Assembly: GCA_050943935.1 (NCBI GenBank)
Contig: JBMNQC010000001.1
Span: 186,001 to 250,000 of the forward strand
Direction of reading: 5' to 3'
Source of the DNA: Heteroscillospira sp050943935
GTDB lineage: Bacteria; Bacillota; Clostridia; Oscillospirales; Oscillospiraceae
DNA: 64,000 nucleotides
Positions 24,209-32,881 of this stretch are shown piece after piece (within the stretch, counting starts at the first letter, position 1; every line of letters begins with the position of its first letter). A program made the translations under genes and the position numbers. The notes beneath the pieces were generated by a model. That model searched no databases, was not told the DNA's origin, and worked only from the letters and a program-made list of their open reading frames with translations.

Positions 24209-25398
24209 TAAAATTCCTCGTCATCCATCCAGTCCAGTTGCTGGACTGCTTTCAGCTCCTGGGCCTCTTCCTCGCTCAGGCCGTACAGGGCCATGTGGTA
24301 ATCGTTGAGCCATTGGCCCACATTAATGTCCTCAAACTGCTCGGGATAGACGCTCTTGGCGGCTATAAGCAGTATAGTGGGCGCCTCCAGCCGGAAGTCG
24401 CCCCACCAGGTAAGCAGACCCACAGAGGCCACGTCTCCGTTGCGCACCGCGGTGACGCTCTCAAGGGGCGCGTACAGCTCGTCGGTGAGAAAAACCTGGG
24501 GCGTGGGGGATACGGTGCAGAGGATAATTTTATCCGGGTTCAGGGCAATAATCTGCTCGGCGGACACCTGGCGAATGGCCTCGTGCTTCGGGTGTACATT
24601 TTTTATATGGGCAATATCGGCGCTGAACTTGGCGTCACCGTAATTATCGCCCCAGACGGAACCGGTAAGCTCGCCGCCCTTGAGGCCGCCTATATACATG
24701 ACGCTGGGCTTCTCCTCCTCGGGGATAGCCTCTGTACGCTCACTTATAAGGCTGATGGTCTCATCCATGAGCTTTACCACTTCCTCGGCGCGCTCGGTCT
24801 TTTCAAAGAGCTCACCCATGAGGCGTACGCCCTCGTACTGAGTCTCAAGGCTCACCTCATCGTAGCAGCCGGGCCCGTTCACCACCACCAGAGGGATATG
24901 CAGCTCGTTTTCTATTTTGTTTATGGCCTCGGCGGTTATCTCGCTGTCTTTTATATACTCGCTGTTGCGCAGTATCACAATGTCGGGGTCGGCGCCCACC
25001 AGGGTCTCGTAGTCCACCGCCGCGGTGGGATAGCCTATCTGGGGCAGCTCCAGCAGTTGGGGGCAGAGATACAGGCTGTCACGGGTCTTGGCATCCTCGG
25101 CGCCCTGTATGAGATCGCCGGAGGCGACTATTTTGTCCGCCACGCCCAGGGCTGTCATGGTCTGGACGAGAAAGCCCTTGTCCAGTATGGCCACGCGCTC
25201 TATTTTGTCGGGCAGGGTCACGGTGACGCCGCGCATATCGGTAACAGTGCGCGCCTCGGGTTTTTCAGGCTCTGCGCTGGGAGCCGGAGTGCTCTCAGGG
25301 GCAGAGCTTTCCCCGGCAGAACTTCCGGCACAGCCGGACAGGACGGCAAGCAGCATAACGCCCGCAAGCAGCAGAGCGACAAATCTTTTCAGTTTCAT
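24208..25398 (-). CDS. Iron-complex type ABC transporter substrate-binding lipoprotein
   Basis: A 396-residue lipoprotein: signal peptide with lipobox LSGC (lipid cysteine C23), then a Ser/Pro/Glu-rich linker (about 25-50) and a periplasmic-binding fold of the FepB/BtuF group starting RTVTDMRGVTVTLPDKIERVA. GADPDIVIL, AIENELH-like helices, and the C-terminal WLNDYHMALYG are consistent. It is first in the operon and would capture the metal complex outside the membrane. The C-terminal tail (LKAVQQLDWMDDEEF) is acidic and longer than usual. Confidence 0.92.
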   Translation of the reverse strand: MKLKRFVALLLAGVMLLAVLSGCAGSSAGESSAPESTPAPSAEPEKPEARTVTDMRGVTVTLPDKIERVAILDKGFLVQTMTALGVADKIVASGDLIQGAEDAKTRDSLYLCPQLLELPQIGYPTAAVDYETLVGADPDIVILRNSEYIKDSEITAEAINKIENELHIPLVVVNGPGCYDEVSLETQYEGVRLMGELFEKTERAEEVVKLMDETISLISERTEAIPEEEKPSVMYIGGLKGGELTGSVWGDNYGDAKFSADIAHIKNVHPKHEAIRQVSAEQIIALNPDKIILCTVSPTPQVFLTDELYAPLESVTAVRNGDVASVGLLTWWGDFRLEAPTILLIAAKSVYPEQFEDINVGQWLNDYHMALYGLSEEEAQELKAVQQLDWMDDEEF

Positions 25399-25429
25399 AA
25401 GAGTACACTCCCAGTTTTAAGTTGTTTTT

Positions 25430-25458
25430 AGTTTAACAAGACTATCAGACCGCCGCAA
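25430..25458 (-). promoter_or_regulatory. Promoter of the ABC importer operon
   Basis: On the minus strand TTGCGG (25453-25458), 17 bases, TAAACT (25430-25435), about 32 bases before the start codon. No Fur or other metal-regulator box was identified. Confidence 0.5.
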
Positions 25459-25597
25459 GCCCCCGTGGGGGATAGAATTTTCAATAAAATTGCAAAAAAG
25501 AGTGAAAAGGAGCGGCGGTCATAAGACATTTTTAAAGGTCAATCAAATAAATTCTTTCTCAAATCGCGCGTTGTGCGGCTTTGCTCCGAACCAAAGC

Positions 25598-25689
25598 CTC
25601 CCCTGTATAAGGGGAGGTGCCCAAAGGGCGGAGGGGTCGTCAATCCCTCAGTCAGCTTCGCTGACAGCTCCCTTTACACAAGGGAGCCT
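25598..25689. repeat. Dispersed intergenic repeat, family A copy 2
   Basis: Same order as 7371-7449: CTCCCCTGT...GGGGAGG hairpin, GGGGTCGTCAATCCCTCAGT, GTCAGCttcgGCTGAC-like hairpin, CTCCCTTTACACAAGGGAG hairpin. Only about 20 positions differ by eye. Confidence 0.8.
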
Positions 25690-25718
25690 TGGGAGGATAC
25701 CTGCTGCGCTTACCCATA

Positions 25719-25758
25719 CAGCAAAAGGCCGGGTATCTAAAATACCCGACCTTTTACT
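25719..25758 (-). terminator. Terminator of the sbcDC operon
   Basis: AAAAGG-CGGGTAT/ATACCCG-CCTTTT hairpin, 35 bases after the sbcC stop in the minus direction. Confidence 0.8.
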
Positions 25759-25793
25759 GTTTTAAAAAACCGCCTAAAACGCTCTTTTTTGCA

Positions 25794-28529
25794 TTATATG
25801 ATCAATTCCACACGGCTACCCCGCTCACGGTCTTTACGCACAACTATCTGTTTGTCCACGCTGTCGGCAAGCTCCTGAACATGGGAGATTATTCCAACCA
25901 GGCGCCGTCCCTCGGTGAGGTCGGCCAAGGCTCTCAGAGCCTGACGCAGGGACTGCTCGTCCAGAGAGCCGAAGCCCTCATCGACGAACATGGTGTCCAG
26001 GCGTACTCCGCCGGCGTTGGACTGTATCTCGTCGGACAGTCCCAGGGCCAGAGACAGGGATGCCTTGAAGGACTCGCCGCCGGAGAGACTTCTCACGCTG
26101 CGCATGGAGCCGTTGTAATGGTCTATGACATCCAGCTCCAGTCCCGACTGGCTGCGGTTGTTCTCCGCCTCGGCGCGCCGCACCAGCTCATATTGTCCCC
26201 CGGACATGACCATAAAGCGGGTATTTGCCCGGGCGATAATTCGGTCAAAAAAGCTCATCTGGACGTAGGTCTCCAGCATTACCTTCTCCTTGCCGCTCAG
26301 ATTGCCGTTGGCGGTATTGGACAGGGTACGAACCCAATTACGGCGCTTTTCCGTATCCCGCAGACGGGAAAGGTCTGCGCGTATGCCGCTCAGAGCGGCC
26401 CGGTTGGAGCTGAGGCGTGCCGCCAGGCGGGTATGTTCTTCATTCAGCTCCTGTCTGCGTCCCGCCAGCGCCTGACGCCTGGCACGGCATTCCTCAGCTT
26501 CCGGCGCCTCCGTGACGGAGAGCTGCTTTTCCAGAGCTTCCGCCCGCCCTCTCAGGCCGTCTGCCTCAGACCGGGCCGCCTGCCACATTTTTTCGGCGCC
26601 GGACATCTCCTCCAGCAGTCTGCCGCGGCGGCGCTCCAACTCCCCTATGGCGGCCTCGGCCTCCGCTTTGCCCGGATATTTCAGGCCATCGCGCAGCTTT
26701 TGCAGCCGTTTCCGCTGTCCTGCCGCTTTTTCCTCCAATACAGCGCAATTTTGTTTTGACGCGGCTCTGTCCCCCTCCAGAGCTCTCAGATTTTCCTCAT
26801 TCAGGGGGAGCAGCTTTTCAAGCTCCGCGCAGCGCTCCCGGCGTCGCTGCGCGGCTTTCAGTTCATCCTCCAGAGCCGCCAGCTTATCTCCGGACAGGCG
26901 TATGGCCTCGTCAAGGCTGATATTTTCATCCGTGAGAGACGTCTCCCTCTCACGCAGGCTACTCTCCAGAGTGTTGACCGCGCCAAGCAGCTTTCCCGCC
27001 TCGGAGCTGCAGGAGGCCGCCTTCTCCCCCGCCGCCTCGCTGCGGCGCTTTGCCTCCTCCAGCTGGGCCTCACCGGGTGCCCCGTCTCTCAAGAGGGCTG
27101 GAGCGGGGTGCTCCAGCGAGCCACAGACGGGGCATGGCTCACAGTCGCGCAGGCCCGCGGCGAGAATACCCGCCTGCTCGTCCAGATAGGCACGATTCAT
27201 ATCCGACCACTGCTTATCCGCCAGACGCGCCTCCTCCGCGGCGGCCTTATATTCCCGCTGAGCTTCCGCCAGCTTTGCGGACAGAGCTTTCAGGTTGCTC
27301 CTTCCCGCGGAAATATCCCTGAGCCGGCGCAGGCGCTCCCGCTCTCTGTCCCGGTGATTTTCCAGCTGTTCCGGGCTGTCTCCCCCGCTCCGCAGGCGCT
27401 CCCGCTCATCGCGCAGGCTCTGCAGCTGTGTCTGCGCACAACTCATCCGCTGTTCCAGCTCTGCATGCCTGTTCTTTTGCTCCGACGCGGCCGTCATGGT
27501 ATCGTCAAGCTGCTTCACGGCGCCGTCCAGTTCGTCATAGCGTCTCAGCTCATCGCGGGCCTTTGCGAGAACAGAGAGCAAGCTCTCGGCCTCCGGCGCA
27601 TTTGCCCGCACACTATCCAGGGTGCTTTTGAGCTTCTCAGCCTCTCTTTCCCGCAGCTCCAGCTGCGCGCGCACCGCTGCAAGCTCCTCTTCCATTCGCC
27701 GGCGCGACTCCGCCATACCAATGACGGAATCCAGCTTTGCCAGCTGCTCATCAACATCAGCAAGCTCTGCCAGGGCAGCCTCATCCGACGCCGTGTCCGC
27801 TGCCAGCAGGCTTTCCAAACGCTCCGCGCACTCCTCCGGGGTACATTCCCCCAGCTGAGCGAGGCTCAGTTCCCCGCTGTCCGGAGTATCGGCCATTGAT
27901 ATGTATTGGCGTATGGCGCTCTCCAGCTTTTCACACCCGGCGGTAAGCTCACCCGAGGCGGCTTTCAGCCGCTCCTGCAGGGTCTGGTAACGCCCTGTGC
28001 GGAATATCTGGCGGAATATGGCCTTTCGCTCCTCTGTCGGAGCTATGAGCAGCTTCAGGAATTCCCCCTGAGCGATCATGGCCACTCTTGAAAACTGCTC
28101 CCGGCTCACGCCCATTATCTCAGTCACCGCAGCCGTTACCTCCCGGCTCTTTGTGATTATGCGGCCGTCTGGGTATGTAAGCTCCGCCTCGGCGCGCTGG
28201 AGCGTCACTCCCCCGCCCCGCTTTGCCGGGCGTGTGTACTCGGGATTCCGGCGCACGGTATAGGTCTTTCCGTCGTAGTCGAAAACCAGCTCCACCTCCG
28301 TAGGTGTTTCCGGGTCGGCGTATTTGCTGCGCAGCATGGCCGCATCCCGGCGCTCGCCGCTGGGCTCGCCGTACAGGGCATAGACTATGGCGTCGAATAT
28401 GGTGGTCTTGCCCGCTCCCGTGTCGCCGGTTACCAGATACAGGCCGCTTTTGCCCAGTCTGTCCATATCCAGCACCGTGCGCCCGGCGTAGGGTCCGAAA
28501 GCGGACATGGTAAGTTTTATGGGTCTCAT
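25794..28529 (-). CDS. sbcC: Exonuclease subunit SbcC (Rad50-like)
   Basis: The 911-residue ATPase arm of the SbcCD nuclease, which processes hairpins and DNA ends. Domains: N-terminal ABC half (Walker A GDTGAGKTT about 35-43; RVAMIAQGEF Q-loop), long coiled coils from about 180 to 440 and 500 to 760, a zinc hook CPVC near 466-469 in the middle, and the C-terminal half with LSGGESFKASLSLALGLSD and MFVDEGFGSLD. Length and order are as expected. It follows sbcD with a 4-base overlap. Substrates such as the many long palindromes in this window would be natural targets. Confidence 0.97.
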   Translation of the reverse strand: MRPIKLTMSAFGPYAGRTVLDMDRLGKSGLYLVTGDTGAGKTTIFDAIVYALYGEPSGERRDAAMLRSKYADPETPTEVELVFDYDGKTYTVRRNPEYTRPAKRGGGVTLQRAEAELTYPDGRIITKSREVTAAVTEIMGVSREQFSRVAMIAQGEFLKLLIAPTEERKAIFRQIFRTGRYQTLQERLKAASGELTAGCEKLESAIRQYISMADTPDSGELSLAQLGECTPEECAERLESLLAADTASDEAALAELADVDEQLAKLDSVIGMAESRRRMEEELAAVRAQLELREREAEKLKSTLDSVRANAPEAESLLSVLAKARDELRRYDELDGAVKQLDDTMTAASEQKNRHAELEQRMSCAQTQLQSLRDERERLRSGGDSPEQLENHRDRERERLRRLRDISAGRSNLKALSAKLAEAQREYKAAAEEARLADKQWSDMNRAYLDEQAGILAAGLRDCEPCPVCGSLEHPAPALLRDGAPGEAQLEEAKRRSEAAGEKAASCSSEAGKLLGAVNTLESSLRERETSLTDENISLDEAIRLSGDKLAALEDELKAAQRRRERCAELEKLLPLNEENLRALEGDRAASKQNCAVLEEKAAGQRKRLQKLRDGLKYPGKAEAEAAIGELERRRGRLLEEMSGAEKMWQAARSEADGLRGRAEALEKQLSVTEAPEAEECRARRQALAGRRQELNEEHTRLAARLSSNRAALSGIRADLSRLRDTEKRRNWVRTLSNTANGNLSGKEKVMLETYVQMSFFDRIIARANTRFMVMSGGQYELVRRAEAENNRSQSGLELDVIDHYNGSMRSVRSLSGGESFKASLSLALGLSDEIQSNAGGVRLDTMFVDEGFGSLDEQSLRQALRALADLTEGRRLVGIISHVQELADSVDKQIVVRKDRERGSRVELII

Positions 28530-29662
28530 TGCTGCTCACCCCATATCTTTTCTATAAGCTCCGCCGTGTAGGCGCGCTGCTCATTGCTCATGGGAGCGTT
28601 GTTCTGCTTTTCGTACAGCTCGCCGAACAGCTCCAGAGGCGAGCGCTCCTCCGTATTTTCCGCGGCGGTGAGTGTGAGGCTTTCCCGTGTGCGCCTGTTG
28701 TCGTAGTCCAGCTTCATAAGTCCCTTATATATCACCCGCAGCTTGCCCACGGCATCCGGTATATCCTCCTCATCGGTGAGGGTGATGTGGGTGTAGTCCG
28801 TGCGCCAGTCGGTGTCGGCGTAAAAATCCCGGGCGGTTAGCTCCATATAGCTGCCCCGCAGCTCCGTCAGTTCCCGCAGGGGCTTGAGCGGTATGGTATC
28901 TATGCTCAGTCTGCCCTTCTCCCCCAGCACGGCCATGGTGATGCTCTTCTGCTGCCGCGCCTCGGAGAAGGAGTATTTGAGCGGCGTGCCGCAGTAGCGC
29001 ATTTTGCCGCCAAGGGTCTGGGCGCTGTGGAGATGTCCCAGGGCCACGTAGTCAAAGCTGTCCAGCACCCCGGCAGAGACGCTGTCCGTGCCGCCAACGG
29101 ATATATCCTCGGACTCACAGCGCTGGGCTCCGGTGACGAACTGGTGGGTCACGAGCACGTTGCGCTTTGATGTGTCGATATTCATGACTTCCACGGCCGC
29201 GGCCACAGCGTCCGTGTAGTTTTCTATCCCGGCGTCGGGAAACCAGCGGCGCACATGGGCGGGCTTTACAAACGGCAGCATATAGATGTTCACCGCGCCG
29301 TACTCGTCCTCCAGCCGTATGGGTTCAACATTTCCGTCATACACGGGGGCCAGATACACTCCGCTGCGGCGCATGAGGCGGCCTCCGAAGGCTATGCGCT
29401 CAGCCGAGTCGTGGTTGCCGGATATGATGAACACCGGCTTTCCCAGCTCCGACAGGTACACAAGAAAGGAGTCAAAAAGCTCCACCGCCTCCGCCGGCGG
29501 CACGGTCTTGTCATAGACGTCTCCTGCTATTATAACAGCGTCCGGCTTTTCGCGGGCAGCGGCATCGCATATCTGCCGCAGTATATAGGTTTGGTCCTCC
29601 AGCAGGGAAAACTCGTTCAGCCGCTTGCCAAGATGGAGGTCGGATAAGTGCATGAGCTTCAT
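28526..29662 (-). CDS. sbcD: Exonuclease subunit SbcD (Mre11-like)
   Basis: A 378-residue metallophosphoesterase nuclease partner of SbcC. Motifs: HLSDLHLGK (metal), AGDVYDK, SGNHDSAER, HQF and LGHLHSAQ. The start at 29660-29662 (MKLMHLSDL) has GGAGGAG upstream; a longer in-frame start 14 codons earlier adds nothing conserved and overlaps the promoter region. The C-terminal domain (about 280-378) is the usual small capping region. The sbcD-sbcC order is standard. Confidence 0.96.
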   Translation of the reverse strand: MKLMHLSDLHLGKRLNEFSLLEDQTYILRQICDAAAREKPDAVIIAGDVYDKTVPPAEAVELFDSFLVYLSELGKPVFIISGNHDSAERIAFGGRLMRRSGVYLAPVYDGNVEPIRLEDEYGAVNIYMLPFVKPAHVRRWFPDAGIENYTDAVAAAVEVMNIDTSKRNVLVTHQFVTGAQRCESEDISVGGTDSVSAGVLDSFDYVALGHLHSAQTLGGKMRYCGTPLKYSFSEARQQKSITMAVLGEKGRLSIDTIPLKPLRELTELRGSYMELTARDFYADTDWRTDYTHITLTDEEDIPDAVGKLRVIYKGLMKLDYDNRRTRESLTLTAAENTEERSPLELFGELYEKQNNAPMSNEQRAYTAELIEKIWGEQQ

Positions 29663-29692
29663 AGGCTGCTCCTCCGCAATAATGATACACAC

Positions 29693-29721
29693 ATTATAGC
29701 ACAAAGCTCAAATTTAGTAAA
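29693..29721 (-). promoter_or_regulatory. Promoter of sbcDC
   Basis: On the minus strand TTTACT (29716-29721), 17 bases, TATAAT (29693-29698), about 30 bases ahead of the chosen start. It confirms that the more distal start is unlikely. Confidence 0.7.
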
Positions 29722-29736
29722 TTTTCTGTGACTGTG

Positions 29737-29764
29737 TTGCCTTTTCGCATTTTAGTGGTATGAT
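29737..29764 (+). promoter_or_regulatory. Promoter of the CobW-family operon
   Basis: TTGCCT (29737-29742), 16 bases, TATGAT (29759-29764), 36 bases before the ATG, divergent from the sbcDC promoter. No clear Zur-type dyad was found. Confidence 0.55.
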
Positions 29765-29800
29765 ATTTATTTAGGATAATTACAAAAAGGACGGATAGTT

Positions 29801-30895
29801 ATGACCAAAATCGATATCGTCTCCGGCTTTCTTGGCGCCGGAAAAACCACTCTAATTAAAAAGCTGCTGGCCGAAGTATTCAAGGGCGAAAAGCTGGTGC
29901 TTATCGAAAACGAATTCGGTGAGATAAGCATAGACGGCGGTTTCCTGAAGGACTCCGGCGTGCAGATATCCGAGATGTCCTCCGGCTGCATCTGCTGCTC
30001 CCTGGTGGGTGATTTCGGCAAGGCGCTGAAGGAAGTGCAGGACACCTATAAGCCCGACCGCATACTCATAGAGCCCTCCGGCGTGGGCAAGCTCTCGGAC
30101 GTTATCACCGCCGTGAAGAACACCATAGCCGACAACCCGGATATGCGCCTGAACAGCGCCGTAACCGTATGCGACGCCACCAAGGCGAAAATTTACATGA
30201 AGAACTTCGGCGAGTTTTACAACAACCAGGTGGAGAGCTCCGGGGCCATCATTCTCTCCCGCACTCAGAAGCTGAGCCAGGAGAAGCTGGAGAGCGCCGT
30301 GGCCCTGCTGCGGGAGAAAAACCCCGGCGCAGCCATACTCACCACCCCCTGGGACGAGCTGCCAGGCTCAGTCATACTCTTTGCCATGGAGCACAAGTCC
30401 CTGGCCGACCAGCTGATGGCAGAGGTGCACCACGAGCATGAGTGCGCAGACCCCAACTGTTCCTGCCATGAGCATCACCACGAGCATCATCACCACGAGC
30501 ATGAGTGCGATGATCCCAACTGCTCCTGCCATGACCACGAGCACGAACATCACCATCACGACCATGAGTGCGATGATCCCAACTGCTCCTGCCACGACCA
30601 TGAGCATCACCACCATCACCACGCCGACGAGGTGTTCACCAGCTGGGGTCGGGAGACTCCCAGACTCTTTACCCGGGACAAGCTTGACCATATTCTCTCC
30701 GAGCTGGACAGCGGGGCCTACGGTAAAATACTGCGCGCCAAGGGCATAGTCCCCGACGGCACCGGCTGGCTGGAGTTTGACTATGTGCCCGAGGAATACG
30801 AGGTCCGCCCAGGCGCGCCCGACTACACCGGACGCCTGTGCGTGATAGGCTCCCAGCTCCGTGAGGACAAGCTGACCGAGCTCTTCGGTCTGTAA
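29801..30895 (+). CDS. CobW/COG0523 family GTP-binding metallochaperone with His/Cys tandem repeat
   Basis: A 364-residue GTPase of the COG0523 group, expected to deliver zinc or another metal to a client protein. Walker A GFLGAGKTT (9-17), ENEFGE, and the metal-binding GCICC (62-66) are present. Residues about 209-278 are a metal-binding insert of three 21-residue units, each with HECxDPNCSCH; in DNA the period is exactly 63 bases (30437, 30500, 30563). The usual NKxD base-recognition motif is replaced by a SRTQK segment. The C-terminal domain (about 280-364) fits CobW_C. It is first in an operon with a second CobW-like protein. Confidence 0.92.
   Translation: MTKIDIVSGFLGAGKTTLIKKLLAEVFKGEKLVLIENEFGEISIDGGFLKDSGVQISEMSSGCICCSLVGDFGKALKEVQDTYKPDRILIEPSGVGKLSDVITAVKNTIADNPDMRLNSAVTVCDATKAKIYMKNFGEFYNNQVESSGAIILSRTQKLSQEKLESAVALLREKNPGAAILTTPWDELPGSVILFAMEHKSLADQLMAEVHHEHECADPNCSCHEHHHEHHHHEHECDDPNCSCHDHEHEHHHHDHECDDPNCSCHDHEHHHHHHADEVFTSWGRETPRLFTRDKLDHILSELDSGAYGKILRAKGIVPDGTGWLEFDYVPEEYEVRPGAPDYTGRLCVIGSQLREDKLTELFGL
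30437..30625 (+). repeat. Three 63-bp in-frame tandem repeats encoding a His/Cys metal-binding insert
   Basis: Units begin with CATGAGTGCG at 30437, 30500 and 30563. Units 2 and 3 are nearly identical; unit 1 has diverged. The translated unit contains two cysteines and up to eleven histidines. Confidence 0.9.
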
Positions 30896-30904
30896 GGAGG
30901 AGCA

Positions 30905-31831
30905 ATGGAGATACCTGTTTATCTTGTCACCGGATTTCTTGATTCCGGCAAGACCACCTTTATAAACGGCATTTTCGAGGACGGCTTCGCCCGCGAGGAC
31001 AAGACCCTGCTGCTGTGCTGCGAGGAGGGCGAGACCGAATACGAGGAGGCCGCCATGGACAATGTGACCGTGGTTCAGGTGGAGGAAGAGGAGCAGCTTA
31101 CCGAGGCTTTCCTGCGGGAGTGCGAAAAAAAATATCGTCCCGCCCAGATACTTATAGAGTATAACGGCATGTGGCCGCTGGAAAAGGTATGCACCAAGGT
31201 ACTGCCTAAAAACTGGATACTGTATCAGATACTCACCTTTGTGGACGCCCCCACATTTGAGCTGTACGCCAAGAACATGGGTCAGCTCATGATGGAAAAG
31301 GTAATGAACGCCGATATGCTGGTGTTCAACCGCTGTACCGAGGAGCTGAGGGACTCCCTGCGCCAGAGAAATCTGCGCATGGTGAACCGCCAGGGCGACA
31401 TTTTTCTGGAATACCCCGACGGCTCCAATGAGCCCTATTCCACTGACGAGTGTCCCTTCGATCTGGAGCAGCCTGTTATAGACATTCCCGACGATGACTT
31501 CGGCCTGTGGTATGTGGACGTTATGGACAATCCCCAGCGCTACGAGGGCAAAACCGTGCACATGAAGCTGGTAATGGCCCACTCCTCCCGCTATCCCGGC
31601 GCCCATTGCCCCGGGCGTTTCGCCATGGTCTGCTGCGAAAACGATATTCAGTTCCTGGGTCTGCTGGCTAAGGGCGAAAATTTGGAGCGCTACCGTAACC
31701 GCGACTGGGTAGAGGTGACCGCCGACATGAGCGTGGAGGAGCACCCCGCATATCAGGGTATTGGTCCTGTTATGAACATCACGGCCATATCCGCCTGCGA
31801 AAAGCCCAAAAACGATGTGGTCAGCTTTTAA
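30905..31831 (+). CDS. CobW-type GTPase fused to a DUF1980/YcgQ-like C-terminal domain
   Basis: A 308-residue protein. The N-terminal part (1-185) has a CobW fold: GFLDSGKTT (10-18), a switch-like LLCCEEGETEYEE and ILIEYNG, but no GCICC. The C-terminal part (about 195-308; LWYVDVMDNPQRYEGKTVHMK, CPGRFAMVCCENDIQFLGL, and WVEVTADM) resembles the C-terminal domain of DUF1980/TIGR03943 proteins such as YcgQ, which are linked with zinc-responsive genes. The start is 9 bases after the first CobW gene with GGAGGAG. A heterodimer or a paired delivery system is inferred from synteny. Confidence 0.78.
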   Translation: MEIPVYLVTGFLDSGKTTFINGIFEDGFAREDKTLLLCCEEGETEYEEAAMDNVTVVQVEEEEQLTEAFLRECEKKYRPAQILIEYNGMWPLEKVCTKVLPKNWILYQILTFVDAPTFELYAKNMGQLMMEKVMNADMLVFNRCTEELRDSLRQRNLRMVNRQGDIFLEYPDGSNEPYSTDECPFDLEQPVIDIPDDDFGLWYVDVMDNPQRYEGKTVHMKLVMAHSSRYPGAHCPGRFAMVCCENDIQFLGLLAKGENLERYRNRDWVEVTADMSVEEHPAYQGIGPVMNITAISACEKPKNDVVSF

Positions 31832-31871
31832 ACACGCCCCCGGAGAGGTATAATGATACGGGAGGTGCCGT

Positions 31872-32831
31872 ATGAAGCTTACTAAGAAAACCATAGCCGT
31901 ATCAGCCGGAGCGCTGCTGTTCTCAGCCGCGCTCACCGGAGCAACTGCCTGCCTGATGGCCAGTACTGCCCTTGACCGGGAGGGGCCGAAAATCATGAAG
32001 AAGGTCGGCGGCCTTATCTCGCGCTCGCCTGTAGACGGCGAAACCGTAAAGCTCATACGGGCGGCCTCCGCCAGGCTGAGTGAGGCGGAAACGGAGCACA
32101 TAAGCATACGCAGCCGGGACAATATCGAACTTGCCGGGCATTGGTATCCCTGCGAAAATCCAAAGCGAATAGTCATTGCCATGCATGGCTGGCGCTCATC
32201 CTGGACTGCGGATTTCGGCATGAGCGCCCCCTTTATGCACGACAACGGATGCAGCATACTGTTCGCTGAGCAGCGCGGCCAGAACGGCAGCGGGGGCGAG
32301 TGCATGGGCTTCGGTGTGACGGAGCGCTACGACTGTCTGGACTGGCTGAGCTATGTGGTAAGCTGTCTGTCGGACACTCTGCCCATATACCTCTGCGGCA
32401 TATCCATGGGCGCTACCACGGTGCTTATGGCTTCCGGCCTGGAGCTGCCGGAAAATGTCCACGGCGTCATAGCCGACTGCGGCTTCACCTCGCCGGACGA
32501 AATATGGCAGCATATAGCGAGAAACAATCTCCACCTGGCATACAGCCTGTGCCGCCCCATAGCAGCCGGTATATATCAGCGGAAAAATCAGGCCTGCGCC
32601 TTTGACTGCTCCACCGAGAAAGCCCTATGTGACACACAGGTGCCCGTACTGTTCATTCACGGTACGGATGACCACTTTGTGCCCGTGGAAATGACCTACC
32701 GCAACTATATGGCCTGCGCAGGCCCCAAGCGCCTGCTGATAGTCCCCGGCGCGGAGCACGGCATGAGTTACCTGACAGACAAATCCGGCTATGAAAACGC
32801 AGTTATGAATTTCTGGCGCGAATTTGACTGA
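31872..32831 (+). CDS. Alpha/beta hydrolase, membrane-anchored or exported
   Basis: A 319-residue alpha/beta hydrolase. A hydrophobic N-terminal stretch (about 9-31) acts as a signal anchor or signal peptide. The core reads AMHGWRSSWTADF (oxyanion loop), GISMGATTVL with nucleophile serine in G-x-S-x-G, FIHGTDDHFVP with the acid aspartate, and GAEHGMSY with the catalytic histidine. The family (sometimes called BAAT/acyl-CoA thioester or DUF-type esterases) is broad; the substrate is unknown. GGGAGG precedes the start, 40 bases after the CobW pair, so it may be cotranscribed. Confidence 0.88.
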   Translation: MKLTKKTIAVSAGALLFSAALTGATACLMASTALDREGPKIMKKVGGLISRSPVDGETVKLIRAASARLSEAETEHISIRSRDNIELAGHWYPCENPKRIVIAMHGWRSSWTADFGMSAPFMHDNGCSILFAEQRGQNGSGGECMGFGVTERYDCLDWLSYVVSCLSDTLPIYLCGISMGATTVLMASGLELPENVHGVIADCGFTSPDEIWQHIARNNLHLAYSLCRPIAAGIYQRKNQACAFDCSTEKALCDTQVPVLFIHGTDDHFVPVEMTYRNYMACAGPKRLLIVPGAEHGMSYLTDKSGYENAVMNFWREFD

Positions 32832-32841
32832 TAACATCCGC

Positions 32842-32879
32842 AAAAAACGGTGCGGCCAAATGGGCCGCACCGTTTTTTT
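32842..32879. terminator. Bidirectional terminator
   Basis: AAAAAACGGTGCGGCC / GGCCGCACCGTTTTTT, 16-bp stem with T runs on both strands, shared by the convergent hydrolase and RND genes. Confidence 0.94.
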
Positions 32880-32881
32880 CT

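Larger units (their letters stand above)
25399..25793. other. Intergenic stretch with promoter, repeat and terminator
   Basis: About 395 bp without a gene. It holds the importer operon promoter (25430-25458), a CCCCC/GGGGG hairpin around 25459-25471, the family A repeat copy 2 (25598-25689), and the sbcC terminator (25719-25758). I looked for a cobalamin or other riboswitch upstream of the binding-protein gene and found no such fold. Confidence 0.6.

Noticed and set aside
25399..25500. Cobalamin or other riboswitch upstream of the metal importer
   Set aside because: The leader is too short and lacks the conserved boxes of B12 or other known riboswitch families. Only a promoter and a short GC hairpin are visible.
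30437..30625. CRISPR-like 63-bp periodic repeat
   Set aside because: The repeat is in frame within the CobW gene and encodes a His/Cys motif; there are no spacers.
30368..32305. Open frame of 645 codons on the minus strand across the CobW and hydrolase genes
   Set aside because: It is antisense to three well-supported genes and translates the His/Cys repeat into a Val/Met-rich chance sequence.
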